Of a DNA stretch of 64,000 bases, positions 8,422 through 17,221 are shown piece by piece (the stretch's first letter is position 1; each line of letters opens with the position of its first letter). Source of the stretch: Rhodococcoides trifolii (GTDB lineage: Bacteria > Actinomycetota > Actinomycetes > Mycobacteriales > Mycobacteriaceae); the NCBI RefSeq assembly GCF_014635345.1, contig NZ_BMCU01000003.1:822610-886609 (forward strand), given 5' to 3'. The notes under the pieces were generated by a model that did no database searches, had not been told where the DNA came from, and saw nothing but the letters and a program-made list of their open reading frames with translations. A program made the position numbers and the translations under genes.

Positions 8422-9918
8422 TCAGTCCTTCGACGTCACCGGTTCCTTCTTCTCGCGCCACGCCCGCTCGAACGGCAACCGCCACGCGTTCGGTGCGATC
8501 ATCTGGTGAATCGCGTTGGGCCCCCAGGTGCCCGGGGCGTAGAAGCGCACGGGTGGCGGGTCCTCGAGCAGGGGCGCCGACAGATCCCACAGCCGTTCGA
8601 TGCCCTCCGCCGTCGTGAACAGAGTGTGGTCGCCATGCATCGCGTCGAGAATGAGGCGCTCGTACGCTTCGAGAACCTCGTCGGCGCTTTCGGTGTCCTG
8701 CAAGGCAAATTGAAGACTGAGCTTGTCGAGCTTCATACCCGGCCCCGGCCGCTTTCCGTAGAAGGACAGCGACACCTTGGACGCATCGGCCAGGTCGAAC
8801 GTCAGATGGTCAGGACCTTGCGCCCCCACCCCCGAACCCGCGGGAAACATGCTCTTGGGTGGCTCGCGGAAGGCGATCGAGATGATGCGTTGCCCCTCCG
8901 CCAAACGTTTGCCCGTTCGCAGATAAAACGGCACCCCGGCCCAGCGCCAGTTGTCGATATGGCATTTCAGCGCGACGAAGGTGTCGGTGTCCGAGTCCGC
9001 CGCGATGCCGACTTCCTGCCGGTAGCCCTGATATTGGCCTCGCACAACGTTGTTCGGGTCGATCGGCATCATCGATCGGAACACCTTGTTCTTCTCCTCG
9101 CCGATAGCCCTCGGCTCGAGAGCGGTCGGCGGCTCCATGGCCATGAACGCGAGAACCTGGAACAGGTGGGTGACCACCATGTCCTTGAACGCCCCGGTCG
9201 ACTCGTAGAAATTGGCTCGCCCGTCGAGACCCAGCGTCTCCGGGATGTCGATCTGCACATGGTCGATGAAGTTGCGGTTCCAGATGGGCTCGAACAGCCC
9301 ATTCGCGAATCGGAACGCCAGGATGTTCTGGGCCGGTTCCTTACCCAGGAAGTGGTCGATCCGAAAAACCTGGTCTTCGTCGAACGTTTCGTGTACAGCG
9401 GCGTTGAGGGCAATGGCGCTGGCAAGGTCGGTGCCGAACGGCTTCTCCATGATGACGCGCGATCGCTCGACCAGCTTGGCCTGCGCGAGCATGTCGATCA
9501 CCGACAGGGCGGCCTTCGGCGGCACGCTCAGATAGTGCAGACGCTGTGTCATCGGATCGGCGAGCTCGTTCTCGGCCGCGGCGACGGCGTCGGCCAGGGC
9601 TTGCGGGCCCTTCTTCTGCGAGACATAGCTGAGCTTCGGCGCGAACTTGTCCCACACTTCCCGCGAGACCTTGCGCCGCGAAAACTCGGTGATCGCGTCG
9701 AAGGCAAGCGTGCGGAAATCCTCGCTGGACATCTCTTCCAACGACGTTCCGACGACGCGAATCCGAGGCGCCAGATCCGACAGCGCGAGGTGCATCATTC
9801 CGGACAACAACTTGCGGCGGGCGAGGTCTCCGGTGGCGCCGAAAACGACGACGACCTGAGGCGACAGTGGATCGGTCTGCTCCGAATGGCGTGCGGTCAC
9901 AAGAAGAGATGCTTGCAC
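8422..9918 (-). CDS. zwf: Glucose-6-phosphate 1-dehydrogenase
   Basis: 498 aa from GTG 9918. It has the NADP-binding GATGDLARRKL motif (residues 27-37), the lysine segment VIMEKPFGTDL, and the catalytic RIDHFLGKEP near residue 186, as well as FYLRTGKRL and FAPGTWGP-like C-terminal substrate and domain motifs (YAPGTWGPNAI). Length is normal. The enzyme oxidises glucose 6-phosphate to 6-phosphogluconolactone in the cytosol, making NADPH. It is not next to opcA, tal or pgl, so it may be an additional or dispersed copy of zwf. It is divergent from the L,D-transpeptidase gene. Confidence 0.94.
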   Translation of the reverse strand: MQASLLVTARHSEQTDPLSPQVVVVFGATGDLARRKLLSGMMHLALSDLAPRIRVVGTSLEEMSSEDFRTLAFDAITEFSRRKVSREVWDKFAPKLSYVSQKKGPQALADAVAAAENELADPMTQRLHYLSVPPKAALSVIDMLAQAKLVERSRVIMEKPFGTDLASAIALNAAVHETFDEDQVFRIDHFLGKEPAQNILAFRFANGLFEPIWNRNFIDHVQIDIPETLGLDGRANFYESTGAFKDMVVTHLFQVLAFMAMEPPTALEPRAIGEEKNKVFRSMMPIDPNNVVRGQYQGYRQEVGIAADSDTDTFVALKCHIDNWRWAGVPFYLRTGKRLAEGQRIISIAFREPPKSMFPAGSGVGAQGPDHLTFDLADASKVSLSFYGKRPGPGMKLDKLSLQFALQDTESADEVLEAYERLILDAMHGDHTLFTTAEGIERLWDLSAPLLEDPPPVRFYAPGTWGPNAIHQMIAPNAWRLPFERAWREKKEPVTSKD

Positions 9919-10057
9919 CGAATGACCGGTTCCGCTCGGTTCGGCCGTTGCAGACAGTAACGATCGGTGCGGTTTCTGGGATGATGGACACGTACCGTGG
10001 AGGTACGCGGGCCCGCGTCAGGGCCGCAATCAGCACCGAGTCGGGAGTAGTACAACC

Positions 10058-11290
10058 ATGTTGCACCGTTTGATCAGGCGTTTCCCGCTGTGGATTGCCC
10101 TGACCATCGTCGTGGCCGTCGTCGCTGCATGCGGCGCGGGAGGCGGGACGGACGGTGGTTCGAACGCCACGACCACCACGCCGGCGGCGCCCGATGCGGT
10201 GATCACGTTCAACCCGGGTGACGGCGCCGCGGCGGTGAACCCGCTCGCACCCGTGACGGTCGACGTCGCCCAGGGAACGCTCGACACGGTTGCGATGACC
10301 AACGACGAGGGCGCGCCCGTCGAGGGGATTCTGACGCCCGACAAGATCGGATGGAAGCCGTCCGTTCCGCTCGGATACGGCCGGACGTATTCCATCGCCG
10401 TCTCGGCGTCGAACGCCGACGGCAAGCCGGTCCAGCAGACGAGCACCTTCACCACCGTCACACCCGGTAACCAAACTCTGCCCACGTTCGTCTCGTCGGG
10501 CGGCAACCTCTTGACCGACGGCGGAACATTCGGCGTCGGCATCGTCGCCGTGGTTCATTTCGACGAGCCGATCTCCGACCGCGCAGCGGCGCAGAAGACG
10601 CTGTCCGTCCAGACGACGCCCGCCGTGCAGGGGTCGTGGTACTGGGCCGACGACCAGAACGTGCACTGGCGGCCGCAGAACTACTATGCGCCCGGAACCA
10701 AAGTGACGATCCGAGCGGACGTGTACGGCAAGGAAGTCAGTCCCGGCCTCTTCGGCCAAGAGGATGCGAGCACGTCGTTCACCATCGGTGACTCGCACGT
10801 CTCCATCGCCGACGACAACACCAAAGAGGTCGAGGTCTACGAGAACGGAAACCTCGTCCGCACCATGCCGACGTCGATGGGGATGGGCGGCAGCGAGCAG
10901 GTCGGCAATCAGACCATCACGTTCTGGACGCAGCCCGGTGTCTACACCGTGCTCGACAAGGCCAATCCGGTCGTCATGGACTCGTCCACGTTCGGACTTC
11001 CCGTCAACTCCCGTCTCGGATACAAGGAGACGATCAGCTACGCGACGCGGATCAGCAACGACGGAATCTACCTCCACCAGCTCGATTCGACGGTGTGGGC
11101 GCAAGGCAACACGAACACCTCGCACGGATGTCTGAATCTGAACAGTTCCAACGCGCAGTGGTTCTACAACTATTCGGTGCCGGGTGACGTGGTCGAGGTA
11201 CGCAACACCGGTGGTGCGCCGTTGCAGCAGTGGCAGAACGGTGACTGGAGCGTCCCGTGGAGCGAATGGGTTGCCGGTAGCGCGGTCTGA
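10058..11290 (+). CDS. L,D-transpeptidase lipoprotein (LdtMt2-type)
   Basis: 410 aa. A lipoprotein signal (LTIVVAVVAAC) is followed by a Thr/Pro linker, two Ig-like domains (about residues 45-250) and a YkuD catalytic domain. The active site reads YLHQLDSTVW and then SHGCLNLN with Cys358 and His356. Such enzymes make 3-3 cross-links between meso-diaminopimelate residues of peptidoglycan outside the membrane and are dominant in mycolic-acid bacteria. The Ig-Ig-YkuD order and length match LdtMt2. A GGGAG motif precedes the ATG. Upstream (10000-10018) lie a GGTACG/CGTACC pair and the palindrome GCGGGCCCGC, which could be transcript structure or chance. Confidence 0.92.
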   Translation: MLHRLIRRFPLWIALTIVVAVVAACGAGGGTDGGSNATTTTPAAPDAVITFNPGDGAAAVNPLAPVTVDVAQGTLDTVAMTNDEGAPVEGILTPDKIGWKPSVPLGYGRTYSIAVSASNADGKPVQQTSTFTTVTPGNQTLPTFVSSGGNLLTDGGTFGVGIVAVVHFDEPISDRAAAQKTLSVQTTPAVQGSWYWADDQNVHWRPQNYYAPGTKVTIRADVYGKEVSPGLFGQEDASTSFTIGDSHVSIADDNTKEVEVYENGNLVRTMPTSMGMGGSEQVGNQTITFWTQPGVYTVLDKANPVVMDSSTFGLPVNSRLGYKETISYATRISNDGIYLHQLDSTVWAQGNTNTSHGCLNLNSSNAQWFYNYSVPGDVVEVRNTGGAPLQQWQNGDWSVPWSEWVAGSAV

Positions 11291-11295
11291 ATTGT

Positions 11296-11318
11296 TTGTC
11301 GGTGGGTCGTTGTAGCTT
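11296..11318 (+). promoter_or_regulatory. Leaderless-type promoter of the DUF222-HNH gene
   Basis: TTGTCGGTGG at 11296-11305, then 7 nt, then TAGCTT (11313-11318), then 6 nt, then ATG. The same 10-mer and both spacings recur before the gene at 63806. TAGCTT fits an actinobacterial -10 for a leaderless transcript; the 10-mer is too close to be a normal -35. Confidence 0.55.
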
Positions 11319-11324
11319 GGCGGC

Positions 11325-12824
11325 ATGAAGGAGTTGGGGGACTTCACCGACGTCGACGACCGGCAACTGGTCGTCGACGCTGTCACGCTCGCTGAACGCG
11401 AAAACACCGTCACAGCACAGAAACTGGCATATTTAGCTGAGATCGACCGCCGCGGACTGGCCATCCCACTCGGAGCATCCTCGATCACACGCTGGTGGGC
11501 GCGGGGCACCCGCGTCACCGACGGCAACGCCGCGAAACAGATCGAGCACGCACACTGGCTGTGCGCCTGGCCCATGGTCCACCAATCCCTGTTCGTCGCC
11601 GAGGTTCACCTCGCCCACACCGTCGCCATCCACGACGGACTCGACGCCGTCATCGCCGCCGACCCTGGCCTGTCCGTCGAACGCGTTGCCACGATCGTCG
11701 AGGACTTACTGGATGTCGCCCGCACCGGCACCGCCCACACCATCGGCCGACGCGCCACCACCCTCGCCCTCGCCGCCGCCCGGGATGCACGAGAGCGGGC
11801 AGAGAAGGCCCACGCCGACGCCGAGAAAGCCCGCGCCGCAGCCGAAGAGGAGCGACGGAGAGCCGACGAGGAAGCGCGGCGCAAGGACAGTGGCAATCCC
11901 TCACCGTCACCCACACCGGAACCCGACCCACAACCGCTCCCAAAGCCACCGGTCCCGGCGTCGGAGGACGCGACCCTCAACCGGCTGACTATTCACTCAC
12001 TCGCAAACGGCCGCAACCAGATCCAGGGCAACCTCGACACCCTCACCACAGACAAACTCAAGGCGTCGCTGAACGTGCACTCCGCCCCCACACCCGGACC
12101 CGACGGCGAACGCGACCCCAGACCGGCCGCCCAACGCACCGCCGACGCCCTCGCGATCCTCCTCGACCGCGACGTCACCGGCAGCGGACGCCCCACCTTC
12201 GCCGGGACCATCGACCTCGCCGCGCTGACCCGCCGCAACCCTGCCGACACCGACACCGACCCGACCGATTCTGATAGCGGGCCCGACGCCACCGGCCCGA
12301 GCACCTCCGGCATCGCACCCGACGCCGGACGCATCCCACCCGCGTTCACCACCCCGCCCACCGGCACCGACACCGGCACCGGCACCGGCGACTGGCCGTT
12401 CCAACTCGCCTGGACCGGACCCGTCAGCCACGCCCTCGCCCTGCTGGTGACCTGCGACGCGCACATCGACCCCATCGTCGTCGACGGCGCCGGCGTCCCG
12501 CTGGCCATGGGCCGTACGGTCCGCACCGTCACCGCCGATCAACGCACCGCCGTCACCGTCCGGGACCGGTGCTGCATCATGTGCGGCCGACCACCCCAAT
12601 GGTGCCAAGTGCACCACCTCGTGCATTGGGCGCACGGCGGACCGACGGACCTCGACAACCTCGCCCTGCTCTGCGGAGAATGCCACCGACACGTCCACCA
12701 ACACGGCTGGGAGATCGTCCTCGGCGACGACCGACACCCCCGCATCATCCCTCCGGCCACACTCGATCCCGAACGACAACCCACCGAGACCTACCACCGA
12801 CAACGACGACGAAACGCCGCGTGA
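11325..12824 (+). CDS. DUF222 domain-containing HNH endonuclease (13E12-repeat type)
   Basis: 499 aa. The N-terminal DUF222 region (about residues 10-140) is followed by an alanine/glutamate/arginine coiled coil (AAARDARERAEKAHADAEKA) and a Pro-rich linker around residues 150-210, a second DUF222 part, a Thr/Asp/Pro-rich stretch, and a C-terminal HNH domain with CIMCGRPPQWCQVHHLVHW, GGPTDLDNLALLCGECHRHVH. The paired cysteines and histidines are a zinc-supported beta-beta-alpha nuclease site. This family exists in many dispersed copies in Rhodococcus and mycobacteria and its role is unsettled. A probable second copy begins at 63806. It follows the transpeptidase by 34 bp but has its own promoter. 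Confidence 0.9.
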   Translation: MKELGDFTDVDDRQLVVDAVTLAERENTVTAQKLAYLAEIDRRGLAIPLGASSITRWWARGTRVTDGNAAKQIEHAHWLCAWPMVHQSLFVAEVHLAHTVAIHDGLDAVIAADPGLSVERVATIVEDLLDVARTGTAHTIGRRATTLALAAARDARERAEKAHADAEKARAAAEEERRRADEEARRKDSGNPSPSPTPEPDPQPLPKPPVPASEDATLNRLTIHSLANGRNQIQGNLDTLTTDKLKASLNVHSAPTPGPDGERDPRPAAQRTADALAILLDRDVTGSGRPTFAGTIDLAALTRRNPADTDTDPTDSDSGPDATGPSTSGIAPDAGRIPPAFTTPPTGTDTGTGTGDWPFQLAWTGPVSHALALLVTCDAHIDPIVVDGAGVPLAMGRTVRTVTADQRTAVTVRDRCCIMCGRPPQWCQVHHLVHWAHGGPTDLDNLALLCGECHRHVHQHGWEIVLGDDRHPRIIPPATLDPERQPTETYHRQRRRNAA

Positions 12825-12839
12825 TGGCAGAATTGTGTG

Positions 12840-13319
12840 ATGACGCAGCGGAAACCGCGTTCTGATTCCATCGAGTCCTGGGTGGAGCGGCAGATCAGCG
12901 ACGCCGAAAAGCGGGGCGCCTTCGAGAACCTCCCCGGGCTCGGGAAGCCGATACCCGGGGCCGGTAAACGGCACGACGATTCGGCCTGGCTTCGGGGATA
13001 CCTGCATCGCGAGAACGTTCCCGCCGATGCGCTGCTTCCACTTCCCCTGCAACTCAGGAAGGAAATCGAACGGCTCCCGGACGAACTGCGCAGGGTCAGA
13101 TCCGAAGATGTTGTGCGACAGCGGATCAGTGATCTCAACAAGCGGATAGTCGACTGGACTCGCACACCGATCGGGCCGCAGATCTGGATCCGGCAAGTCG
13201 ACGCCGAAGACACCGTCGCGGCCTGGCGAGAGTCGCACCCTCTCACGCGCACACCGGAGCCGGCACCGACGGTCGAGATGCCCGCAGTCACCAAGCGGCG
13301 CTGGTTTCGTCGAAAGTAG
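12840..13319 (+). CDS. DUF1992 (DnaJ-homologue C28-like) protein
   Basis: 159 aa from ATG 12840; GTG 12837 is in frame and also possible. The family signature is near the N-terminus: SIESWVERQISDAEKRGAFE, NLPGLGKPIP and a later YLHRENVPADALLPLPLQLRKE. DUF1992 domains occur alone in bacteria and as part of DNAJC28 in eukaryotes; no biochemical role is established. The C-terminus is basic (TKRRWFRRK). It starts 15 bp after the HNH gene and ends 3 bp before the convergent antiporter gene. Confidence 0.85.
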   Translation: MTQRKPRSDSIESWVERQISDAEKRGAFENLPGLGKPIPGAGKRHDDSAWLRGYLHRENVPADALLPLPLQLRKEIERLPDELRRVRSEDVVRQRISDLNKRIVDWTRTPIGPQIWIRQVDAEDTVAAWRESHPLTRTPEPAPTVEMPAVTKRRWFRRK

Positions 13320-13322
13320 CGG

Positions 13323-14492
13323 TCAGGTCGCCGCGCGCTCGGTTACCAACCGCGTCACCGGTTCCACCACACGAGCCGCGATCGGGCCGAGCACGGCCAT
13401 CAGCAGCACATAGGCCGTCGCCAAGGCCACCAACTCGCTCTCCACCGCGCCCGCAGCCAGCGCGAGACCGGCGATGACGATAGAAAACTCGCCGCGCGCC
13501 ACCAGTGCCGCTCCGGCGCGCATCCGGCCCAACCGACCGATCCCGAGGCGCTTCGCCGCCCACGCCCCGGTGAAAATCTTCGTCGCGGTCGTCACCACCG
13601 CCAGCAGCACCGCGAAACCGATGACCGGCGGAATACTGCCAGGATCCGTGTTCAGCCCGAACACGACGAAGAACATGGCGGCGAACAGATCTCGCAGCGG
13701 CTCCAGCACCCGCGTCGCCGTCTGCGCGGTCGAACCCGACACCGCGATACCCAACAGGAACGCTCCCACCGCCGCCGACACCTGCATCGCCGACGCGACT
13801 CCAGCGACCAGTAGCGCCGAACCGAGCACCTTGAGCAACACCACTTCGCGGTCCGGACTGTCCATGAGCGCGGAGATGAACCGGCCGTATCGCAGCGCCC
13901 CGACCAAGACCACCGTGATCACCACCAACGAAATCCCCACCGCTTCGAGCCCGCCCCAGAAGCTCACGCCCGCAAGCACTGCCGTGAGGATGGGCAGGTA
14001 CAGCGCCATCATCAGATCCTCGAACACCAGGATCGACAGCACCACCGGCGTCTCACGGTTACCGAGCCGACCCAGATCACTCAGCACCTTGGCGACGATG
14101 CCGGACGAGGAGATGTAGGTGACGCCCCCCAGGACCAACGCGCCCACCGGACCCCACCCCAGGACGAACGCGATCGCTACTCCCGGAACGGAATTGAGGA
14201 CCAGATCCACCAGGCCGGCGATCCAGGACTGACGAAGCCCCGTAACGAGTTCGGTGGCCGTGTACTCCAAACCGAGCAGCAACAACAGCAGCACGACGCC
14301 GATTTCGCTTGCGAGATGGCTGAACTCGTCGATACCGCCGAGCTGAAAGAACCCTCCCTCACCGAAGGCCAACCCGGCGAGCAGATAGAAGGGGATGGGA
14401 GAGATGCCGATCCGCCCGGCGAGCCGAGCGAGCAGCCCGAGCACGAAGAACACCGCACCGAGCTGGGTGAGCGCCAGTGCGGTTTCGCCCAT
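13323..14492 (-). CDS. CPA2-family cation/proton antiporter membrane subunit (KhtU-like)
   Basis: 389 aa with about twelve membrane helices. Typical CPA2 features are LLARLAGRIGISPIPFYLLAGLAFGEGG, VVLLLLLLGLEYT, GGVTYISSSGIVAKVLSDLG, LSILVFEDLMMALYLP and RAGAALVARGEFSIVIAGLA (conserved RGEFS). The protein exchanges K+ or Na+ for protons across the inner membrane. There is no C-terminal TrkA-N domain; instead a separate TrkA-C protein is encoded 3 bp upstream, the arrangement of KhtTU. Together they would export K+ when the regulatory subunit senses ligand or pH. Confidence 0.9.
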   Translation of the reverse strand: MGETALALTQLGAVFFVLGLLARLAGRIGISPIPFYLLAGLAFGEGGFFQLGGIDEFSHLASEIGVVLLLLLLGLEYTATELVTGLRQSWIAGLVDLVLNSVPGVAIAFVLGWGPVGALVLGGVTYISSSGIVAKVLSDLGRLGNRETPVVLSILVFEDLMMALYLPILTAVLAGVSFWGGLEAVGISLVVITVVLVGALRYGRFISALMDSPDREVVLLKVLGSALLVAGVASAMQVSAAVGAFLLGIAVSGSTAQTATRVLEPLRDLFAAMFFVVFGLNTDPGSIPPVIGFAVLLAVVTTATKIFTGAWAAKRLGIGRLGRMRAGAALVARGEFSIVIAGLALAAGAVESELVALATAYVLLMAVLGPIAARVVEPVTRLVTERAAT

Positions 14493-14495
14493 GCG

Positions 14496-14975
14496 TCAGC
14501 CGCCGAGAATCTTGGCGGCGGCGTCGAGGCCCTCGGCCGTGCCCACGACGACGAGGAGGTCACCCGCCACGAGCGTGAACCTCGGTGTGGGAGAGGGCTG
14601 AACCTGGCCCGCTCGCATCACCGCGACGATCGACACACCCGTCTTGGTGCGCATGGCGGTGTCCCCGAGCTGGCGGCCGTCGAATTTGGACCCTTCGGCG
14701 ATGGGCAGCTGCTTGGTTCGGATCCCCGGAAGTTCGCGGTGCTCCTCGCCGAGCTGCGCCACGAGTTGCGGGGTACCGAGAAGGTTGCCCAGCGCTGCCG
14801 CTTCCTCGTTGCTGAGCGTGATGGATGCCTGCGTGGCATCGGGATCGTCCTTCTTGGACACGATCAGCTCGTTCTTGCCGTCTTTGCGGGTGATGACGCC
14901 GATGCGCCGGCCGTTCGACAGCGCGAAGTCCTTGCGCACCCCGATACCCGGCAAAAGGGTCACCTCGACGTTCAT
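14496..14975 (-). CDS. TrkA-C (RCK_C) regulatory subunit of the antiporter (KhtT-like)
   Basis: 159 aa from ATG 14975. The N-terminal half (NVEVTLLPGIGVRKDFAL) matches KhtT proteins and the C-terminal half is an RCK_C domain: LPIAEGSKFDGRQLGDTAMRTKTGVSIVAVMRAGQ and LVAGDLLVVVGTAEGLDAAAKIL. In Bacillus, KhtT gates KhtU in response to cyclic di-AMP and pH; the same role is inferred from gene order here. It is translated just ahead of the membrane subunit with a 3-bp gap, so one transcript makes both parts of the complex. Confidence 0.9.
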   Translation of the reverse strand: MNVEVTLLPGIGVRKDFALSNGRRIGVITRKDGKNELIVSKKDDPDATQASITLSNEEAAALGNLLGTPQLVAQLGEEHRELPGIRTKQLPIAEGSKFDGRQLGDTAMRTKTGVSIVAVMRAGQVQPSPTPRFTLVAGDLLVVVGTAEGLDAAAKILGG

Positions 14976-14984
14976 GTCGCAAGG

Positions 14985-15866
14985 CTAACCCGCAAGGAAT
15001 GTCTTGGTCTGAGACCGCACAAGATCCACCAGGTTCTGCTGCGCGATGTTCACGTCGAGCAGATGCAGTCCCCACGTGGCGTTCGGCAGCGGCGGCGGCA
15101 ACGGGCCGCCGCCGACCATCAGCACGTTGTCAGCCGTGCACCGGGCGGTGTAACCGCTACCGAGTCGAGCAACCGACATCGAACCGAGTGCCGCGGGGTT
15201 GGTGCACACGACGCCGTCACCACCGAACCGCGAGTCGGCGGGCGGTGCGTCCGCGAACGTCGAGTAGGCGACGACGCACCCGGTCTGCGCAGGGTCGGTG
15301 CACGGCGTTACGGTCGCGAAGTCGGTGGTCCGGACGTTGCCGCCGAGCAGGATCGCCGACACCAGCGTCGCGCGAGAGGCGGGGTCTGTATCGATGCGCT
15401 GCTGAATCAGCTTGCGCAGCATCGTCGTTCCCTGTGAGTGGCCGATGAGGACGACACCGCGGCCGTCGCTCTGGGCCGCATAGTCGTCCCAGGCGCGCAG
15501 GATGTCGCCGAACGCAATCTCGAGCGCCGCATCCCGGGCCGGTCCGGGCTGCGTCGCGAGTCCGAGCAACGTGCTCTGCCGGTACACCGGCGCCCAGATG
15601 TTGCACGCCGAGCCGAAGGGCTGTGCCTGAAAGCCGGTCACTGCCGAGATTTCCGGCCCGGCGGTGAGGTCGGCGTTGGACGTCGGCTGCAGCGACGACG
15701 TCGGGTAGACGTAGAAGCAGTCGACCGGAGAACTCGCTCCCCCACCGCACGGTCCGGCGACTCCCGGCCGGCACAGCCACACCGTCGACGGGTCGGCGGA
15801 CGCAACGGGGGTCGCAACGAAGAACGCTCCGACGATGGCCAGCACAGCCAGCAGGGCACGAGTCAC
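14985..15866 (-). CDS. Secreted DUF3089-type alpha/beta hydrolase
   Basis: 293 aa from GTG 15866. A signal peptide (ALLAVLAIVGAFFVATPVASA) is followed by VWLCRPG, DCFYVYPTSSLQ and the nucleophile elbow VLIGHSQGTTM, typical of DUF3089 lipase/esterase-like proteins related to cutinases. The mature protein has several cysteines (WLCRPGVAGPCGG, CTDPAQTGC), consistent with disulfides outside the cell. The substrate is unknown; lipids are likely. A TACGAT hexamer lies 6 nt before the GTG, giving a likely leaderless promoter facing the aldo/keto reductase. Confidence 0.85.
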   Translation of the reverse strand: MTRALLAVLAIVGAFFVATPVASADPSTVWLCRPGVAGPCGGGASSPVDCFYVYPTSSLQPTSNADLTAGPEISAVTGFQAQPFGSACNIWAPVYRQSTLLGLATQPGPARDAALEIAFGDILRAWDDYAAQSDGRGVVLIGHSQGTTMLRKLIQQRIDTDPASRATLVSAILLGGNVRTTDFATVTPCTDPAQTGCVVAYSTFADAPPADSRFGGDGVVCTNPAALGSMSVARLGSGYTARCTADNVLMVGGGPLPPPLPNATWGLHLLDVNIAQQNLVDLVRSQTKTFLAG

Positions 15867-15922
15867 CGCGTGATCGTATAGCCGGAAGGAATTGTCGAGG
15901 AGCGATCCGCGTTGCGCCTCTT

Positions 15923-16780
15923 ATGACATCAGCAGCAGACTCAGGAACATTTGCCATCGGCGGTACCACCACGGTGAACCGCCTCGGTTTCGGAACGATG
16001 CAGTTGACGGGAGAAGGCGTCTGGGGTGATCCGAAGGATCCCGACGAGGCCGTTCGCGTCCTGCAGCGCGCCGTCGAGCGCGGCGTCACCTTCTTCGACA
16101 CCGCCGACTCGTACGGTCCCGTCGTCGCCGAGCAGCTTCTGAAGAAGGCGCTGCACCCGTACAAGGACGACGTCGTGATCGCCACGAAGGCGGGTCTGAC
16201 GCGCTCGGGCCCCGGCGACTGGCGTCCCGTGGGCCGCCCGGAGTACCTGCGTCAGCAGGCGGAGATGAGCCTTCGGAACCTCGGACTCGACAGTATCCCA
16301 CTCTTCCAGCTGCACCGCATCGACTCGCAGGTTCCCCTCGCCGATCAGGTAGGAGAACTCGCAAAGCTGCAGCAGGAAGGCAAGATTCAGCACATCGGCC
16401 TCAGCGAGGTCGAGGTCGACGATGTGAAGGCCGCATCGGAGTTCGCCACCATCGCGTCGGTGCAGAACTTGTACAACCTCGCGAACCGCGACGCCGAGAA
16501 GCTCCTCGACTACGCGACCGACAACTCCATCGCCTTCATTCCGTGGTTCCCACTGGCCACCGGTGAGCTTGCCAAGGAGGGTGGCAAACTCGACACACTT
16601 GCCAAGCGGCACAACGCATCCGCTTCGCAGCTCGCGCTGGCGTGGCTTCTTCAGCGTTCGCCGGTCGTGCTCCCTATCCCCGGCACCAAGTCCGTCGCGC
16701 ACGTCGACGACAACATCGACGCCGCGGGTGTCAGCCTGAGCGCCGACGAGTTCGCCGAGCTCGAGGCAGCCGTCAAGTAG
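15923..16780 (+). CDS. Aldo/keto reductase
   Basis: 285 aa. The catalytic tetrad is visible: Asp59 (FFDTADSYG), Tyr64, Lys89 (VIATKAG) and His131 (LFQLHRID). The NADPH-binding end [17 protein letters not shown] is also present. It would reduce aldehydes or ketones in the cytosol; the substrate is not predictable. Length and the GFGTMQLTG opening fit the YajO/oxidoreductase branch. Its stop overlaps the convergent rpmF stop by 8 bp. Confidence 0.92.
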   Translation: MTSAADSGTFAIGGTTTVNRLGFGTMQLTGEGVWGDPKDPDEAVRVLQRAVERGVTFFDTADSYGPVVAEQLLKKALHPYKDDVVIATKAGLTRSGPGDWRPVGRPEYLRQQAEMSLRNLGLDSIPLFQLHRIDSQVPLADQVGELAKLQQEGKIQHIGLSEVEVDDVKAASEFATIASVQNLYNLANRDAEKLLDYATDNSIAFIPWFPLATGELAKEGGKLDTLAKRHNASASQLALAWLLQRSPVVLPIPGTKSVAHVDDNIDAAGVSLSADEFAELEAAVK

Positions 16781-16940
16781 GGTCGTACAACCCCCTCTGC
16801 ACGGCCTTGACGAGCCTGCGCGGAACCTGGTGAGCGACGCCCCCGACCGTCACTTCGACGAGATCGGGTGGCGTCGCTTTCCATTGCGCACGTCGGCTTC
16901 TGGTGTTGGAACGCGACATCTTCCTCTTCGGCACCGCCAT
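16773..16940 (-). CDS. rpmF: 50S ribosomal protein L32, zinc-free type
   Basis: 55 aa: [20 protein letters not shown] at the N-terminus is diagnostic for bacterial L32. There are no cysteines, so it lacks the zinc ribbon found in C+ forms. Its ATG shares one base with the TGA of rpmE2 (TGATG), so translation is coupled. It closes the minus-strand half of a cluster of zinc-free ribosomal paralogues, which replace zinc-binding forms when zinc is scarce (established for mycobacteria and Streptomyces). Confidence 0.93.
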   Translation of the reverse strand: MAVPKRKMSRSNTRSRRAQWKATPPDLVEVTVGGVAHQVPRRLVKAVQRGLYDPT

Positions 16941-17221
16941 CAGCGTGCTCGCCTTCCGCCGGATGTCGACCGGCCTCCGGCCTTCCCGTATTTGCGCTCG
17001 AACTTCTCGACCCGACCTTGGGTGTCCATGACGCGCGCCGCTCCGGTCCAGAACGGGTGCGACTCGTTGGTGACGTCCACGACCACCAGCGGGTAGGTGT
17101 TGCCGTCGCTCCACGTCACCGTTCGCTCGCTCGTGAGAGTCGATCGGGTGAGGAAGGCTCCCCCCGTTCCCGAGTCCTGAAACACCACCGGGTGGTAGTC
17201 CGGGTGAATGCCGTTCTTCAT
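16940..17221 (-). CDS. rpmE2: 50S ribosomal protein L31 type B (zinc-free)
   Basis: 93 aa: [20 protein letters not shown] and [20 protein letters not shown], then HPFWTG and VEKFERKYG, the type-B L31 layout with no CxxC. The C-terminus is a basic Gly/Ser/Arg tail. The start overlaps the stop of the CobW gene by 4 nt (ATGA) and the stop overlaps rpmF by one base. The cobW-rpmE2-rpmF order therefore makes one tightly coupled transcript running leftward from the shared control region at 18373. Confidence 0.95.
   Translation of the reverse strand: MKNGIHPDYHPVVFQDSGTGGAFLTRSTLTSERTVTWSDGNTYPLVVVDVTNESHPFWTGAARVMDTQGRVEKFERKYGKAGGRSTSGGRRAR

Noticed and set aside
9341..11575. A 744-codon minus-strand frame across zwf and the L,D-transpeptidase
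   Set aside because: It overlaps two genes with clear catalytic motifs in other frames and has no recognisable domain; long frames of this kind are expected at high GC.
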